A stretch of 35,211 bases of DNA. Origin: Saccoglossus kowalevskii. Its lineage: Eukaryota; Hemichordata; Enteropneusta; Harrimaniidae. The number at the start of each line of letters is the position of its first letter. Positions within the stretch are counted from its first letter, which is position 1. This document shows positions 1-10,458 of this stretch, piece by piece. The stretch is taken from the NCBI RefSeq assembly GCF_000003605.2, contig NW_003124568.1:1-35211 (forward strand), in the 5' to 3' direction. The notes below the pieces were generated by a model that saw only the letters and a list, made by a program, of their open reading frames with translations, had not been told where the DNA came from and searched no databases. The translations under genes and the position numbers were made by a program.

Positions 1-288
1 GTATGGGATACTGACCTGTCTTAATGTATGGGATACTGACCTGTCTTAATGTATGGGATACTGACCTGTCATAAATGTATGGAATACTGACCTGTCATAA
101 TTTATGTTATGTACTGACTTGTCATAATGTATGTTATACTGACCTGTCATAGTGTATAGGGTACTGACCTGTCTTAATGTATGGGATACTGACCTGTCTT
201 AATGTATGGGATACTGACCTGTCTTAATGTATGGGATACTGACCTGTCATAATTATAGAATACTGACCTGTCATAATGTATGGGATAC
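1..288 (+). repeat. 25-bp minisatellite array, about 11.5 units
   Basis: Eleven whole units and one partial unit run head to tail. A unit begins GTATGGGATA, has the core CTGACCTGTC and ends TTAAT or ATAAT. Unit starts are 1, 26, 51, 77, 102, 129, 154, 179, 204, 229, 254 and 278 (partial). Units 1, 2, 8 and 9 are identical TTAAT types. Units 3-6 and 11 are divergent, with lengths of 24 to 27 bp and changes such as TTATGTTATG at 102. The core TGACCT survives in nearly all units; unit 5 has TGACTT. The array enters from the left window edge, so its true length is unknown. No gene is present. I do not recognise the family. Confidence 0.95.
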
Positions 289-292
289 TCTC
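284..292. other. Junction between 25-bp and 46-bp tandem arrays
   Basis: The last partial 25-bp unit reads GTATGGGATAC (278-288) and passes directly into CTCTTTTCTATGCATAGACT of the 46-bp repeat. There is no intervening unique sequence. Two or three bases (CT or ACT) could belong to either repeat, so the breakpoint cannot be placed more exactly than about 287-290. The first 46-bp monomer is entered in its pyrimidine tract and is a variant type (CTATGCATAGA end), not the consensus. Confidence 0.9.
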
Positions 293-1259
293 TTTTCTAT
301 GCATAGACTGATAGCAGAATAACTTGCCCTGCTCTCTCTTTTCACTGCATAGACTGATAGCAGAATAGCTTACCCTGCTCTCTCTTTTCACTGCATATAC
401 TGATAGCAGAATAACTTGCCCTGCTCTCTCTTTTCACTGCATATACTGATAGTAGAATAACTTGCCCTGCTCTCTCTTTTCACTGCATATACTGATAGTA
501 GAATAACTTGCCCTGCTCTCTCTTTTCACTGCATATACTGATAGTAGAATAACTTGCCCTGCTCTCTCTTTTCACTGCATATACTGATAGCAGAATAACT
601 TGCCCTGCTCTCTCTTTTCACTGCATATACTGATGGCAGAATAACTTGCCCTGCTCTCTCTTTTCTATGCATATACTGATAGCAGAATAACTTGCCCTGC
701 TCTCTCTTTTCACTGCATATACTGATAGTAGAATAACTTGCCCTGCTCTCTCTTTTCACTGCATATACTGATAGTAGAATAACTTGCCCTGCTCTCTCTT
801 TTCACTGCATATACTGATAGCAGAATAACTTGCCCTGCTCTCTCTTTTCACTGCATATACTGATAGTAGAATAACTTGCCCTGCTCTCTCTTTTCACTGC
901 ATATACTGATAGCAGAATAACTTGCCCTGCTCTCTCTTTTCACTGCATATACTGATGGTAGAATAACTTGCCCTGCTCTGTCTTTTCACTGCATATACTG
1001 ATGGCAGAATAACTTGCCCTGCTCTCTCTTTTCACTGCATATACTGATAGCAGAAATAACTTGCCCTGCTCTCTCTTTTCACTGCATATACTGATAGCAG
1101 AATAACTTGCCCTGCTCTCTCTTTTCACTGCATATACTGATAGTAGAATAACTTGCCCTGCTCTCTCTTTTCACTGCATATACTGATAGTAGAATAACTT
1201 GCCCTGCTCTCTCTTTTCACTGCATATACTGATAGCAGAATAACTTGCCCTGCTCTCTC
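289..1259 (+). repeat. Left-edge zone of the 46-bp array, little higher-order order
   Basis: About 21 monomers next to the junction. Most have the T45 end (GCATATA), mixing GCAG and GTAG at position 8, with single CTATG-end units at about 295 and 665, a G6 unit near 635, and G6 units near 955 and 1001. One extra A occurs at 1054-1056 (AGAAATAAC). I see no clear multi-monomer period here. Edge monomers of satellites are often less homogenised than the core; that is a family expectation, and I cannot measure divergence exactly by eye. Confidence 0.6.
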
Positions 1260-1720
1260 TTTTCACTGCATAGACTGATAGTAGAATAACTTGCCCTGCT
1301 CTCTCTTTTCACTGCATATACTGATAGCAGAATAACTTGCCCTGCTCTCTCTTCACTGCATAGACTGATAGTAGAATAACTTGCCCTGCTCTCTCTTTTG
1401 TCTGCATATACTGATAGTAGAATAACTTGCCCTGCTCTCTCTTTTCACTGCATAGACTGATAGTAGAATAACTTGCCCTGCTCTCTCTTTTCACTGCATA
1501 TACTGATAGCAGAATAACTTGCCCTGCTCTCTCTTTTCACTGCATAGACTGATAGTAGAATAACTTGCCCTGCTCTCTCTTTTCACTGCATATACTGATA
1601 GCAGAATAACTTGCCCTGCTCTCTCTTTTCACTGCATAGACTGATAGTAGAATAACTTGCCCTGCTCACTCTTTTCACTGCATATACTGATAGCAGAATA
1701 ACTTGCCCTGCTCTCTCTTT
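1260..1720 (+). repeat. Alternating dimer zone (92-bp period)
   Basis: Monomers alternate between TAGACTGATAGTAG (G45 followed by T8 in the next unit) and TATACTGATAGCAG (T45 followed by C8). This gives a 92-bp dimer over about ten monomers, with one exception near 1410. The G45/T8 linkage recurs widely in the array, so the dimer is a basic building block of the larger higher-order units. The monomer at about 1345 lacks two T residues (CTCTCTTCACTG). The same deletion occurs at about 3741, 2390 bp downstream, inside a matching context. Confidence 0.75.
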
Positions 1721-2230
1721 TCACTGCATAGACTGATAGTAGAATAACTTGCCCTGCTCTCTCTTTTCACTGCATAGACTGATAGCAGAATAACTTGCCC
1801 TACTCTCTCTTTTCACTGCATAGACTGATAGTAGAATAACTTGCCCTTCTCTCTCTTTTCTCTGCATATACTGATAGCAGAATAACTTGCCCTGCTCTCT
1901 CTTTTCACTGCATATACTGATAGCAGAATAACTTGCCCTGCTCACTCTTTTCACTGCATATACTGATAGTAGAATAACTTGCCCTGCTCTCTCTTTTCTC
2001 TGCATATACTGATAGCAGAATAACTTGCCCTGCTCTCTCTTTTCACTGCATAGACTGATAGTAGAATAACTTGCCCTGCTCTCTCTTTTCACTGCATATA
2101 CTGATAGTAGAATAACTTGCCCTGCTCTCTCTTTTCTCTGCATATACTGATAGCAGAATAACTTGCCCTGCTCTCTCTTTTCACTGCATATACTGATAGT
2201 AGAATAACTTGCCCTGCTCTCTCTTTTCAC
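1721..2230 (+). repeat. Higher-order block E, copy 1
   Basis: Eleven monomers carry an ordered set of markers: G24A (CCCTACTCTC) near 1800, G24T (CCCTTCTCTC) near 1846, T28A (GCTCACTC) near 1941, and A37T (TTTTCTCTGC) at about 1855, 1993 and 2131. The A37T units are exactly 138 bp (three monomers) apart, so this is a trimer-phased unit. The same ordered set recurs at 5171, 21444, 23976 and 30467, with weaker versions at 14133 and 15651. Downstream of 2230 this copy departs from the longer copies. Confidence 0.8.
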
Positions 2231-2460
2231 TGCATATACTGATAGTAGAATAACTTGCCCTGCTCTCTCTTTTCACTGCATATACTGATAGTAGAATAAC
2301 TTGCCCTGCTCTCTCTTTTCACTGCATATACTGATAGCAGAATAACTGGCCCTGCTCTTTCTTTTCTATGCATATACTGATGGCAGAATAACTTGCCCTG
2401 CTTTCTCTTTTCACTGCATATACTGATAGCAGAATAACTTGCCCTGCTCTCTCTTTTCAC
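2227..2460 (+). repeat. Higher-order block B, copy 1
   Basis: About five monomers marked by T18G plus C29T (AATAACTGGCC then GCTCTTTCTTTT) at 2341, followed by a CTATGCATATA end, then a G6 monomer with C27T (GCTTTCTC). The same run occurs 920 bp downstream (20 monomers) at 3261, and at 25195, 26483, 27450, 29891 and 35085. A partial relative with GCATATACTGGTGG lies near 8671. Confidence 0.85.
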
Positions 2461-3146
2461 TGCATATACTGATAGCAGAATAACTTGCCCTGCTCTCTCT
2501 TTTCACTGCATATACTGATAGCAGAATAACTTGCCCTGCTCTCTCTTTTCACTGCATATACTGATAGCAGAATAACTTGCCCTGCTCTCTCTTTTCACTG
2601 CATATACTGATAGTAGAATAACTTGCCCTGCTCTCTCTTTTCACTGCATATACTGATAGTAGAATAACTTGCCCTGCTCTCTCTTTTCACTGCATATACT
2701 GATAGCAGAATAACTTGCCCTGCTCTCTCTTTTCTCTGCATATACTGATAGCAGAATAACTTGCCCTGCTTTCTCTTTTCACTGCATATACTGATAGCAG
2801 AATAACTTGCCCTGCTCTCTCTTTTCACTGCATAGACTGATAGTAGAATAACTTGCCCTGCTCTCTCTTTTCACTGCATATACTGATAGCAGAATAACTT
2901 GCCCTGCTCTCTCTTTTCACTGCATAGAGTGATAGTAGAATAACTTGCCCTGCTCTCTCTTTTCACTGCATAGACTGATAGCAGAATAACTTGCCCTGCT
3001 CTCTCTTTTCACTGCATATACTGATAGCAGAATAACTTGCCCTGCTCTCTCTTTTCACTGCATATACTGATAGCAGAATAACTTGCCCTGCTCTCTCTTT
3101 TCAATGCATATACTGATAATAGAATAACTTGCCCTGCTCTCTCTTT

Positions 3147-3380
3147 TCACTGCATATACTGATAGTAGAATAACTTGCCCTGCTCTCTCTTTTCACTGCA
3201 TATACTGATAGTAGAATAACTTGCCCTGCTCTCTCTTTTCACTGCATATACTGATAGCAGAATAACTGGCCCTGCTCTTTCTTTTCTATGCATATACTGA
3301 TGGCAGAATAACTTGCCCTGCTTTCTCTTTTCACTGCATATACTGATAGCAGAATAACTTGCCCTGCTCTCTCTTTTCAC
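3147..3380 (+). repeat. Higher-order block B, copy 2
   Basis: This copy carries the same markers as copy 1 in the same order: T18G/C29T at 3261, a CTATGCATATA end, then G6 and C27T. The offset from copy 1 is exactly 920 bp, and the monomers after it (three GCAG types, then two GTAG types) also match. Copies 1 and 2 therefore form a 20-monomer tandem HOR pair. Confidence 0.85.
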
Positions 3381-4389
3381 TGCATATACTGATAGCAGAA
3401 TAACTTGCCCTGCTCTCTCTTTTCACTGCATATACTGATAGCAGAATAACTTGCCCTGCTCTCTCTTTTCACTGCATATACTGATAGCAGAATAACTTGC
3501 CCTGCTCTCTCTTTTCACTGCATATACTGATAGTAGAATAACTTGCCCTGCTCTCTCTTTTCACTGCATATACTGATAGTAGAATAACTTGCCCTGCTCT
3601 CTCTTTTCACTGCATATACTGATAGCAGAATAACTTGCCCTGCTCTCTCTTTTCACTGCATAGACTGATAGTAGAATAACTTGCCCTGCTCTCTCTTTTC
3701 ACTGCATATACTGATAGCAGAATAACTTGCCCTGCTCTCTCTTCACTGCATAGACTGATAGTAGAATAACTTGCCCTGCTCTCTCTTTTGTCTGCATATA
3801 CTGATAGTAGAATAACTTGCCCTGCTCTCTCTTTTCACTGCATATACTGATAGTAGAATAACTTGCCCTGCTCTCTCTTTTCACTGCATATACTGATAGC
3901 AGAATAACTTGCCCTGCTCTCTCTTTTCACTGCATATACTGATAGTAGAAAAAACTTGCCCTGCTCTCTCTCTTTCACTGCATATACTGATAGCAGAATA
4001 ACTTGCGCCTGCTCTCTCTTTTTCACTGCATATACTGATAGTAGAATAACTTGCCCTGCTCTCTCTTTTCACTGCATATACTGATAGTAGAATAACTTGC
4101 CCTGCTCTCTCTTTTCACTGCATATACTGATAGTAGAATAACTTGCCCTGCTCTCTCTTTTCACTGCATATACTGATAGCAGAATAACTTGCCCTGCTCT
4201 CTCTTTTCACTGCATAGACTGATAGCAGAATAACTTGCCCTGCTCTCTCTTTTCACTGCATAGACTGATAGCAGAATAACTTGCCCTGCTCTCTCTTTTC
4301 ATTGCATATACTGATAGCAGAATAACTTGCCCTGCTCTCTCTTTTCACTGCATATACTGATAGTAGAATAACTTGCCCTGCTCTCTTTT

Positions 4390-4668
4390 CTATGCATAAA
4401 CTGATAGCAGAATAACTTGCCCTGCTCTCTCGTTACACTGCATATACTGATAGCAGAATAACTTGCCCTGCTCTGTCTTTTCTCTGCATATACTGATAGC
4501 AGAATAACTTGCCCTGCTCTCTCTTTTCACTGCATATACTGATAGCAGAATAACTTGCCCTGCTCTGTCTTTTCTCTGCATATACTGATAGCAGAATAAC
4601 TTGCCCTGCTCTGTCTTTTCACTGCATATACTGATAGCAGAATAACTTGCCCTGCTCTCTCTTTTCAC
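4390..4668 (+). repeat. Higher-order block A, copy 1 (A3 subtype)
   Basis: Six monomers (276 bp): a CTATGCATAAA end (T45A, 4396), then a monomer with T32G and T35A (CTCTCGTTACACTG), then two C29G units (GCTCTGTCTTTTCTCTGC) 92 bp apart, then a further C29G unit. The unit before it has lost two bases (CTGCTCTCTTTTCTATG). The T32G change and the 2-bp loss are shared only with the copies at 13306 and 33406, which marks these three as one lineage. Confidence 0.85.
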
Positions 4669-4710
4669 TGCATATACTGATAGTAGAATAACTTGCTCTG
4701 CTCTCTCTTT

Positions 4711-4944
4711 TCACTGCATATACTGATAGTAGAATAACTTGCCCTGCTCTCTCTTTTCACTGCATATACTGATAGCAGAATAACTTGCCCTGCTCTCTCT
4801 TTTCACTGCATAGACTGATAGTAGAATAACTTGCCCTGCTCTCTCTTTTGTCTGCATATACTGATAGCAGAATAACTTGCCCTGCTCTCTCTTTTCACTG
4901 CATAGACTGATAGTTGAATAACTTGCCCTGCTCTCTCTTTTCAC
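4711..4944 (+). repeat. GTCTGC-type run (C36G/A37T) with TAGTTG variant
   Basis: A run of monomers containing CTTTTGTCTGCATATA (C36G/A37T) near 4850 and a rare TAGTTGAATAAC unit near 4912. The same run including the rare TAGTTG occurs 8916 bp downstream at 13627-13860. A run with the GTCTGC variant but a normal TAGTAG occurs at 23516-23749. It acts as the left shoulder of block E. Confidence 0.75.
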
Positions 4945-5059
4945 TGCATATACTGATAGCAGAATAACTTGCCCTGCTCTCTCTTTTCACTGCATAGACT
5001 GATAGTAGAATAACTTGCCCTGCTCTCTCTTTTCACTGCATATACTGATAGCAGAATAA

Positions 5060-6130
5060 CTTGCCCTGCTCTCTCTTTTCACTGCATAGACTGATAGTAG
5101 AATAACTTGCCCTGCTCACTCTTTTCACTGCATATACTGATAGCAGAATAACTTGCCCTGCTCTCTCTTTTCACTGCATAGACTGATAGTAGAATAACTT
5201 GCCCTGCTCTCTCTTTTCACTGCATATACTGATAGCAGAATAACTTGCCCTACTCTCTCTTTTCACTGCATAGACTGATAGTAGAATAACTTGCCCTTCT
5301 CTCTCTTTTCTCTGCATATACTGATAGCAGAATAACTTGCCCTGCTCTCTCTTTTCACTGCATATACTGATAGCAGAATAACTTGCCCTGCTCACTCTTT
5401 TCACTGCATATACTGATAGTAGAATAACTTGCCCTGCTCTCTCTTTTCTCTGCACATACTGATAGCAGAATAACTTGCCCTGCTCTCTCTTTTCACTGCA
5501 TAGACTGATAGTAGAATAACTTGCCCTGCTCTCTCTTTTCACTGCATATACTGATAGTAGAATAACTTGCCCTGCTCTCTCTTTTCTCTGCATATACTGA
5601 TAGCAGAATAACTTGCCCTGCTCTCTATTTTCACTGCATATACTGATAGCAGAATAACTTGCCCTGCTCTCTCTTTTCACTGCATAGACTGATAGTAGAA
5701 TAACTTGCCCTGCTCTCTCTTTTCACTGCATATACTGATAGCAGAATAACTTGCCCTGCTCTCTCTTTTCACTGCATAGACTGATAGTAGAATAACTTGC
5801 CCTGCTCTCTCTTTTCACTGCATAGACTGATAGCAGAATAACTTGCCCTGCTCTCTCTTTTCACTGCATATACTGATAGCAGAATAACTTGCCCTGCTCT
5901 CTCTTTTCACTGCATATACTGATAGCAGAATAACTTGCCCTGCTCTCTCTTTTCAATGCATATACTGATAGTAGAATAACTTGCCCTGCTCTCTCTTTTC
6001 ACTGCATATACTGATAGTAGAATAACTTGCCCTGCTCTCTCTTTTCACTGCATATACTGATAGTAGAATAACTTGCCCTGCTCTCTCTTTTCACTGCATA
6101 TACTGATAGCAGAATAACTTGCCCTGCTCT
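5060..6130 (+). repeat. Higher-order block E, copy 2 (long form)
   Basis: This copy has the E marker order: T28A (5117), G24A (5250), G24T (5296), T28A (5391), and A37T units spaced 138 bp apart. It continues past 5680 into G45 pairs and a C38A unit (TTTCAATGCATA) near 5955, then plain GTAG monomers. The whole long form recurs at about 23865-24935 (offset 18805) and 30356-31430 (offset 25296), and more loosely at 15540-16480 (offset 10480). Confidence 0.8.
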
Positions 6131-6642
6131 CTCTTTTCACTGCATAGACTGATAGCAGAATAACTTGCCCTGCTCTCTCTTTTCACTGCATATACTGATA
6201 GTAGAATAACTTGCCCTGCTCTCTCTTTTCTATGCATATACTGATAGCAGAATAACTTGCCCTGCTCTCTCTTTTCACTGCATATACTGATAGTAGTATA
6301 ACTTGCCCTGCTCTCTCTTTTCACTGCATATACTGATAGTAGAATAACTTGCCCTGCTCTCTCTTTTCACTGCATATACTGATAGCAGAATAACTTGCCC
6401 TGCTCTCTCTTTTCACTGCATATACTGATAGTAGAATAACTTGCCCTGATCTCTCTTTTCACTGCATATACTGATAGCAGAATAACTTGCCCTGCTCTCT
6501 CTTTTCACTGCATATACTGATAGTAGAATAACTTGCCCTGCTCTCTCTTTTCACTGCATAGACTGATAGCAGAATAACTTGCCCTGCTCTCTCTTTTCAC
6601 TGCATATACTGATAGCAGAATAACTTGCCCTGCTCTCTCTTT

Positions 6643-6918
6643 TCACTGCATATACTGATAGTAGAATAACTTGCCCTGCTCTCTCTTTTCACTGCATAGA
6701 CTGATAGCAAAATAACTTGCCCTGCTCTCTCTTTTCACTGCATATACTGATAGCAGAATACTTGCCCTGCTCTCTCTTTCACTGCTAATACTGATAGTAA
6801 AATAACTTGCCCTGCTCTCTCTTTCACTGCATATACTGATGGCAGAATAACTTGCCTGCTCTCTCTTTTCACTGCATATACTGATGGCAGAATAACTTGC
6901 CCTGCTCTCTCTTTTCAC
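6643..6918 (+). repeat. Indel-rich monomer cluster
   Basis: About six monomers hold most of the indels of this part of the array: GAATACTTGCC (bases lost), CTCTCTTTCACTG (one T lost, twice), GCTAATACTG (rearranged GCATATA) and ACTTGCCTGC (one C lost). The second half (CTCTCTTTCACTG, a G6 unit, then CTTGCCTGC) reappears at about 16700-16745, so the indels were copied with the segment and are not independent sequencing errors. Confidence 0.7.
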
Positions 6919-7660
6919 TGCATATACTGATGGCAGAATTACTTGCCCTGCTCTCTCTTTTCACTGCATATACTGATAGCAGAATAACTTGCCCTGCTCT
7001 CTCTTTTCACTGCATATACTGATGGCAGAATAACTTGCCCTGCTCTCTCTTTTCACTGCATATACTGATGGCAGAATTACTTGCCCTGCTCTCTCTTTTC
7101 ACTGCATATACTGATAGCAGAATAACTTGCCCTGCTCTCTCTTTTCACTGCATATACTGATGGCAGAATAACTTGCCCTGCTCTCTCTTTTCACTGCATA
7201 TACTGATGGCAGAATAACTTGCCCTGCTCTCTCTTTTCACTGCATATACTGATGGCAGAATAACTTGCCCTGCTCTCTCTTTTCACTGCATATACTGATG
7301 GCAGAATTACTTGCCCTGCTCTCTCTTTTCACTGCATATACTGATAGCAGAATAACTTGCCCTGCTCTCTCTTTTCACTGCATATACTGATGGCAGAATT
7401 ACTTGCCCTGCTCTCTCTTTTCACTGCATATACTGATAGCAGAATAACTTGCCCTGCTCTCTCTTTTCACTGCATATACTGATGGCAGAATAACTTGCCC
7501 TGCTCTCTCTTTTCACTGCATATACTGATGGCAGAATAACTTGCCCTGCTCTCTCTTTTCACTGCATATACTGATGGCAGAATAACTTGCCCTGCTCTCT
7601 CTTTTCACTGCATATACTGATGGCAGAATAACTTGCCCTGCTCTCTCTTTTCACTGCATA
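6830..7660 (+). repeat. Position-6-G subfamily zone
   Basis: About 18 monomers, most with CTGATGGCAG (G6) in place of CTGATAGCAG, all with T45. Four also carry A14T (GCAGAATTAC), near 6939, 7077, 7307 and 7399, that is at multiples of 46 bp (138, 230 and 92 apart). The zone is much more uniform than its surroundings. A shorter zone of the same type, with one A14T unit, lies at 32220-32470. Isolated G6 pairs occur near 9370-9520, 20820-20870, 23250-23300 and 31450-31500. Confidence 0.8.
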
Positions 7661-8018
7661 TACTGATAGCAGAATAACTTGCACTGCTCTCTCTTTTCAC
7701 TGCATATACTGATAGTAGAATAACTTGCCATGCTCTCTCTTTTCACTGCATATACAGATAGCATAATAACTTGCCCTGCTCTCTCTTTTCACTGCATATA
7801 CTGATAGCAGAATAACTTGCCCTGCTCTCTCTTTTCACTGCATATACTGATAGTAGAATAACTTGCCCTGCTCTCTCTTTTCACTGCATATACTGATAGT
7901 AGAATAACTTGCCCTGCTCTCTCTTTACACTGCATAGACTGATAGCAGAATAACTTGCCCTGCTCTCTCTTTTCACTGCATATACAGATAGCATAATAAC
8001 TTGCCCTGCTCTCTCTTT

Positions 8019-8574
8019 TCACTGCATATACTGATAGCAGAATAACTTGCCCTGCTCTCTCTTTTCACTGCATATACTGATAGCAGAATAACTTGCCCTG
8101 CTCTCTCTCTTCACTGCATAGACTGATAGTAGAATAACTTGCCCTGCTCTCTCTTTTCTCTGCATATCCTGATAGCAGAATAACTTGCCCTGCTCTCTTT
8201 TTTCACTGCATAGACTGATAGTAGAATAACTTGCCCTGCTCTCTCTTTTCACTGCATATACTGATAGCAGAATAACTTGCCCTGCTCTCTCTTTTCACTG
8301 CATATACTGATAGTAGAATAACTTGCCCTGCTCTCTCTTTTCTCTGCATATACTGATAGCAGAATAACTTGCCCTGCTCTCTCTTTTCACTGCATAGACT
8401 GATAGTAGAATAACTTGCCCTGCTCTCTCTTTTCTCTGCATATACTGATAGCAGAATAACTTGCCCTGCTCTCTCTTTTCTCTGCATATACTGATAGCAG
8501 AATAACTTGCCCTGCTCTCTCTTTTCACTGCATATACTGATAGTAGAATAACTTGCCCTGCTCTCTCTTTTCAC
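8019..8574 (+). repeat. Higher-order block C, copy 1
   Basis: Twelve monomers marked by the rare A46C unit (TGCATATCCTG) at 8161, inside a run of G45/T8 dimers and CTCTGC (A37T) units. The same run with the same A46C unit occurs at 26926 and 34561. In those two copies block B follows 524 bp after the A46C unit; here the B-like sequence near 8671 is about one monomer closer and lacks T18G. Confidence 0.8.
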
Positions 8575-9580
8575 TGCATAGACTGATGGCAGAATAACTT
8601 GCCCTGCTCTCTCTTTTCACTGCATATACTGATAGTAGAATAACTTGCCCTGCTCTCTCTTTTCTATGCATATACTGGTGGCAGAATAACTTGCCCTGCT
8701 TTCTCTTTTCACTGCATATACTGATAGCAGAATAACTTGCCCTGCTCTCTCTTTTCACTGCATATACTGATAGCAGAATAACTAGCCCTGCTCTCTCTTT
8801 TCACTGCATATACTGATAGCAGAATAACTTGCCCTGCTCTCTCTTTTCACTGCATATACTGATAGCAGAATAACTTGCCCTGCTCTCTCTTTTCACTGCA
8901 TATACTGATAGCAGAATAACTTGCCCTGCTCTCTCTTTTCACTGCATATACTGATTGTAGAATAACTTGCCCTGCTCTCTCTTTTCTCTGCATATACTGA
9001 TAGCAGAATAACTTGCCCTGCTCTCTCTTTTCACTGCATAGACTGATGGCAGAATAACTTGCCCTGCTCTCTCTTTTCACTGCATATACTGATAGCAGAA
9101 TAACTTGCCCTGCTCTCTCTTTTCACTGCATATACTGATAGTAGAATAACTTGCCCTGCTCTCTCTTTTCACTGCATATACTGATAGCAGAATAACTTGC
9201 CCTGCTCTCTCTTTTCACTGCATATACTGATAGTAGAATAACTTGCCCTGCTCTCTCTTTTCACTGCATATACTGATAGCAGAATAACTTGCCCTGCTCT
9301 CTATTTTCACTGAATATACTGATAGTAGAATAACTTGCCCTGCTCTCTCTTTTCACTGTATATACTGTTGGCAGAATAACTTGCCCTGCTCTCTCTTTTC
9401 ACTGCATATACTGATGGCAGAATAACTTGCCCTGCTCTCTCTTTTCACTGCATATACTGATGGCAGAATAACTTGCCCTGCTCTCTCTTTTCACTGCATA
9501 TACTGATGGCAGAATAACTTGCCCTGCTCTCTCTTTTCACTGCATATACTGATAGTAGAATAACTTGCCTGCTCTCTCTT

Positions 9581-9952
9581 TCACTGCATATACTGATAGC
9601 AGAATAACTGGCCCTGCTCTTTCTTTTCACTGCATATACTGATAGCAGAATAACTTGCCCTGCTCTCTCTTTTCAATGCATATACTGATGGCAGAATAAC
9701 TTGCCCTGCTCTCGCTTTTCTATGCATATACTGATAGCAGAATAACTTGCCCTGCTCTCTCTTTTCACTGCATATACTGATAGTAGAATAACTTGCCCTG
9801 CTCTCTCTTTTCACTGCATATACTGATAGTAGAATAACTTGCCCTGCTCTCTCTTTTCTATGCATAGACTGATGGCAGAATAACTTGCCCTGCTCTCTCT
9901 TTTCACTGCATATACTGATAGCAGAATAAATTGCCCTGCTCTCTCTTTTCAC
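9581..9952 (+). repeat. Mixed run with CTATGCATAGA ends and C16A unit
   Basis: Monomers carry T18G/C29T (9601, a partial block-B signature), a C38A end, a CTCGC unit with CpG (9713), then a CTATGCATAGA end followed by G6 and a C16A unit (AATAAATTGCC, 9925). The CTATGCATAGA, G6, C16A order recurs at about 12296-12370, 12986-13060 and 33086-33160, so this is an older relative of the 690-bp HOR. A similar CTCGC unit appears at the very end of the window (35195). Confidence 0.65.
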
Positions 9953-10179
9953 TGCATAGACTGATAGCAGAATAACTTGCCCTGCTCTCTCTTTTCACTG
10001 CATATACTGATAGTAGAATAACTTGCCCTGCTCTCTCTTTTCACTGCATAGACTGATAGCAGAATAACTTGCCCTGCTCTCTTTTTTCATTGCATATACT
10101 GATAGCAGAATAACTTGCCATGCTCTCTCTTTTCACTGCATATACTGATAGTAGAATAACTTGCCCTGCTCTCTCTTTT

Positions 10180-10458
10180 CTATGCATAAACTGATAGCAG
10201 AATAACTTGCCCTGCTCTCTCTTTACACTGCATATACTGATAGCAGAATAACTTGCCCTGCTCTGTCTTTTCTCTGCATATACTGATAGCAGAATAACTT
10301 GCCCTGCTCTCTCTTTTCACTGCATATACTGATAGCAGAATAACTTGCCCTGCTCTGTCTTTTCTCTGCATATACTGATAGCAGAATAACTTGCCCTGCT
10401 CTCTCTTTTCACTGCATATACTGATAGCAGAATAACTTGCCCTGCTCTCTCTTTTCAC
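10180..10458 (+). repeat. Higher-order block A, copy 2
   Basis: The six-monomer block: T45A end at 10186, T35A (CTTTACACTG), then C29G units with CTCTGC ends. It is preceded by CTTTTTTCATTGCATA and a CTTGCCATGC unit; the same unusual left flank precedes the copy at 22595 (offset 12415), so these two copies moved together with about 150 bp of flank. Confidence 0.85.

Noticed and set aside
1-288. Telomeric repeat
   Set aside because: The 25-bp unit has no short G-rich telomere-like motif.
526-759. Many 61-123 codon minus-strand frames
   Set aside because: Same cause: one TGA per monomer and 46 = 1 mod 3 give frames of 46 or 77 codons by arithmetic.
1721-2230. Minus-strand open frame of 169 codons (and similar ones at 5171, 15651, 21444, 23976 and 30467) as a repetitive protein
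   Set aside because: It starts at GTG, has a perfect repeat-derived 46-residue period, lacks a start context, and arises whenever stop-less monomers lie 138 bp apart. Neighbouring frames of the same repeat encode the same peptides shifted.
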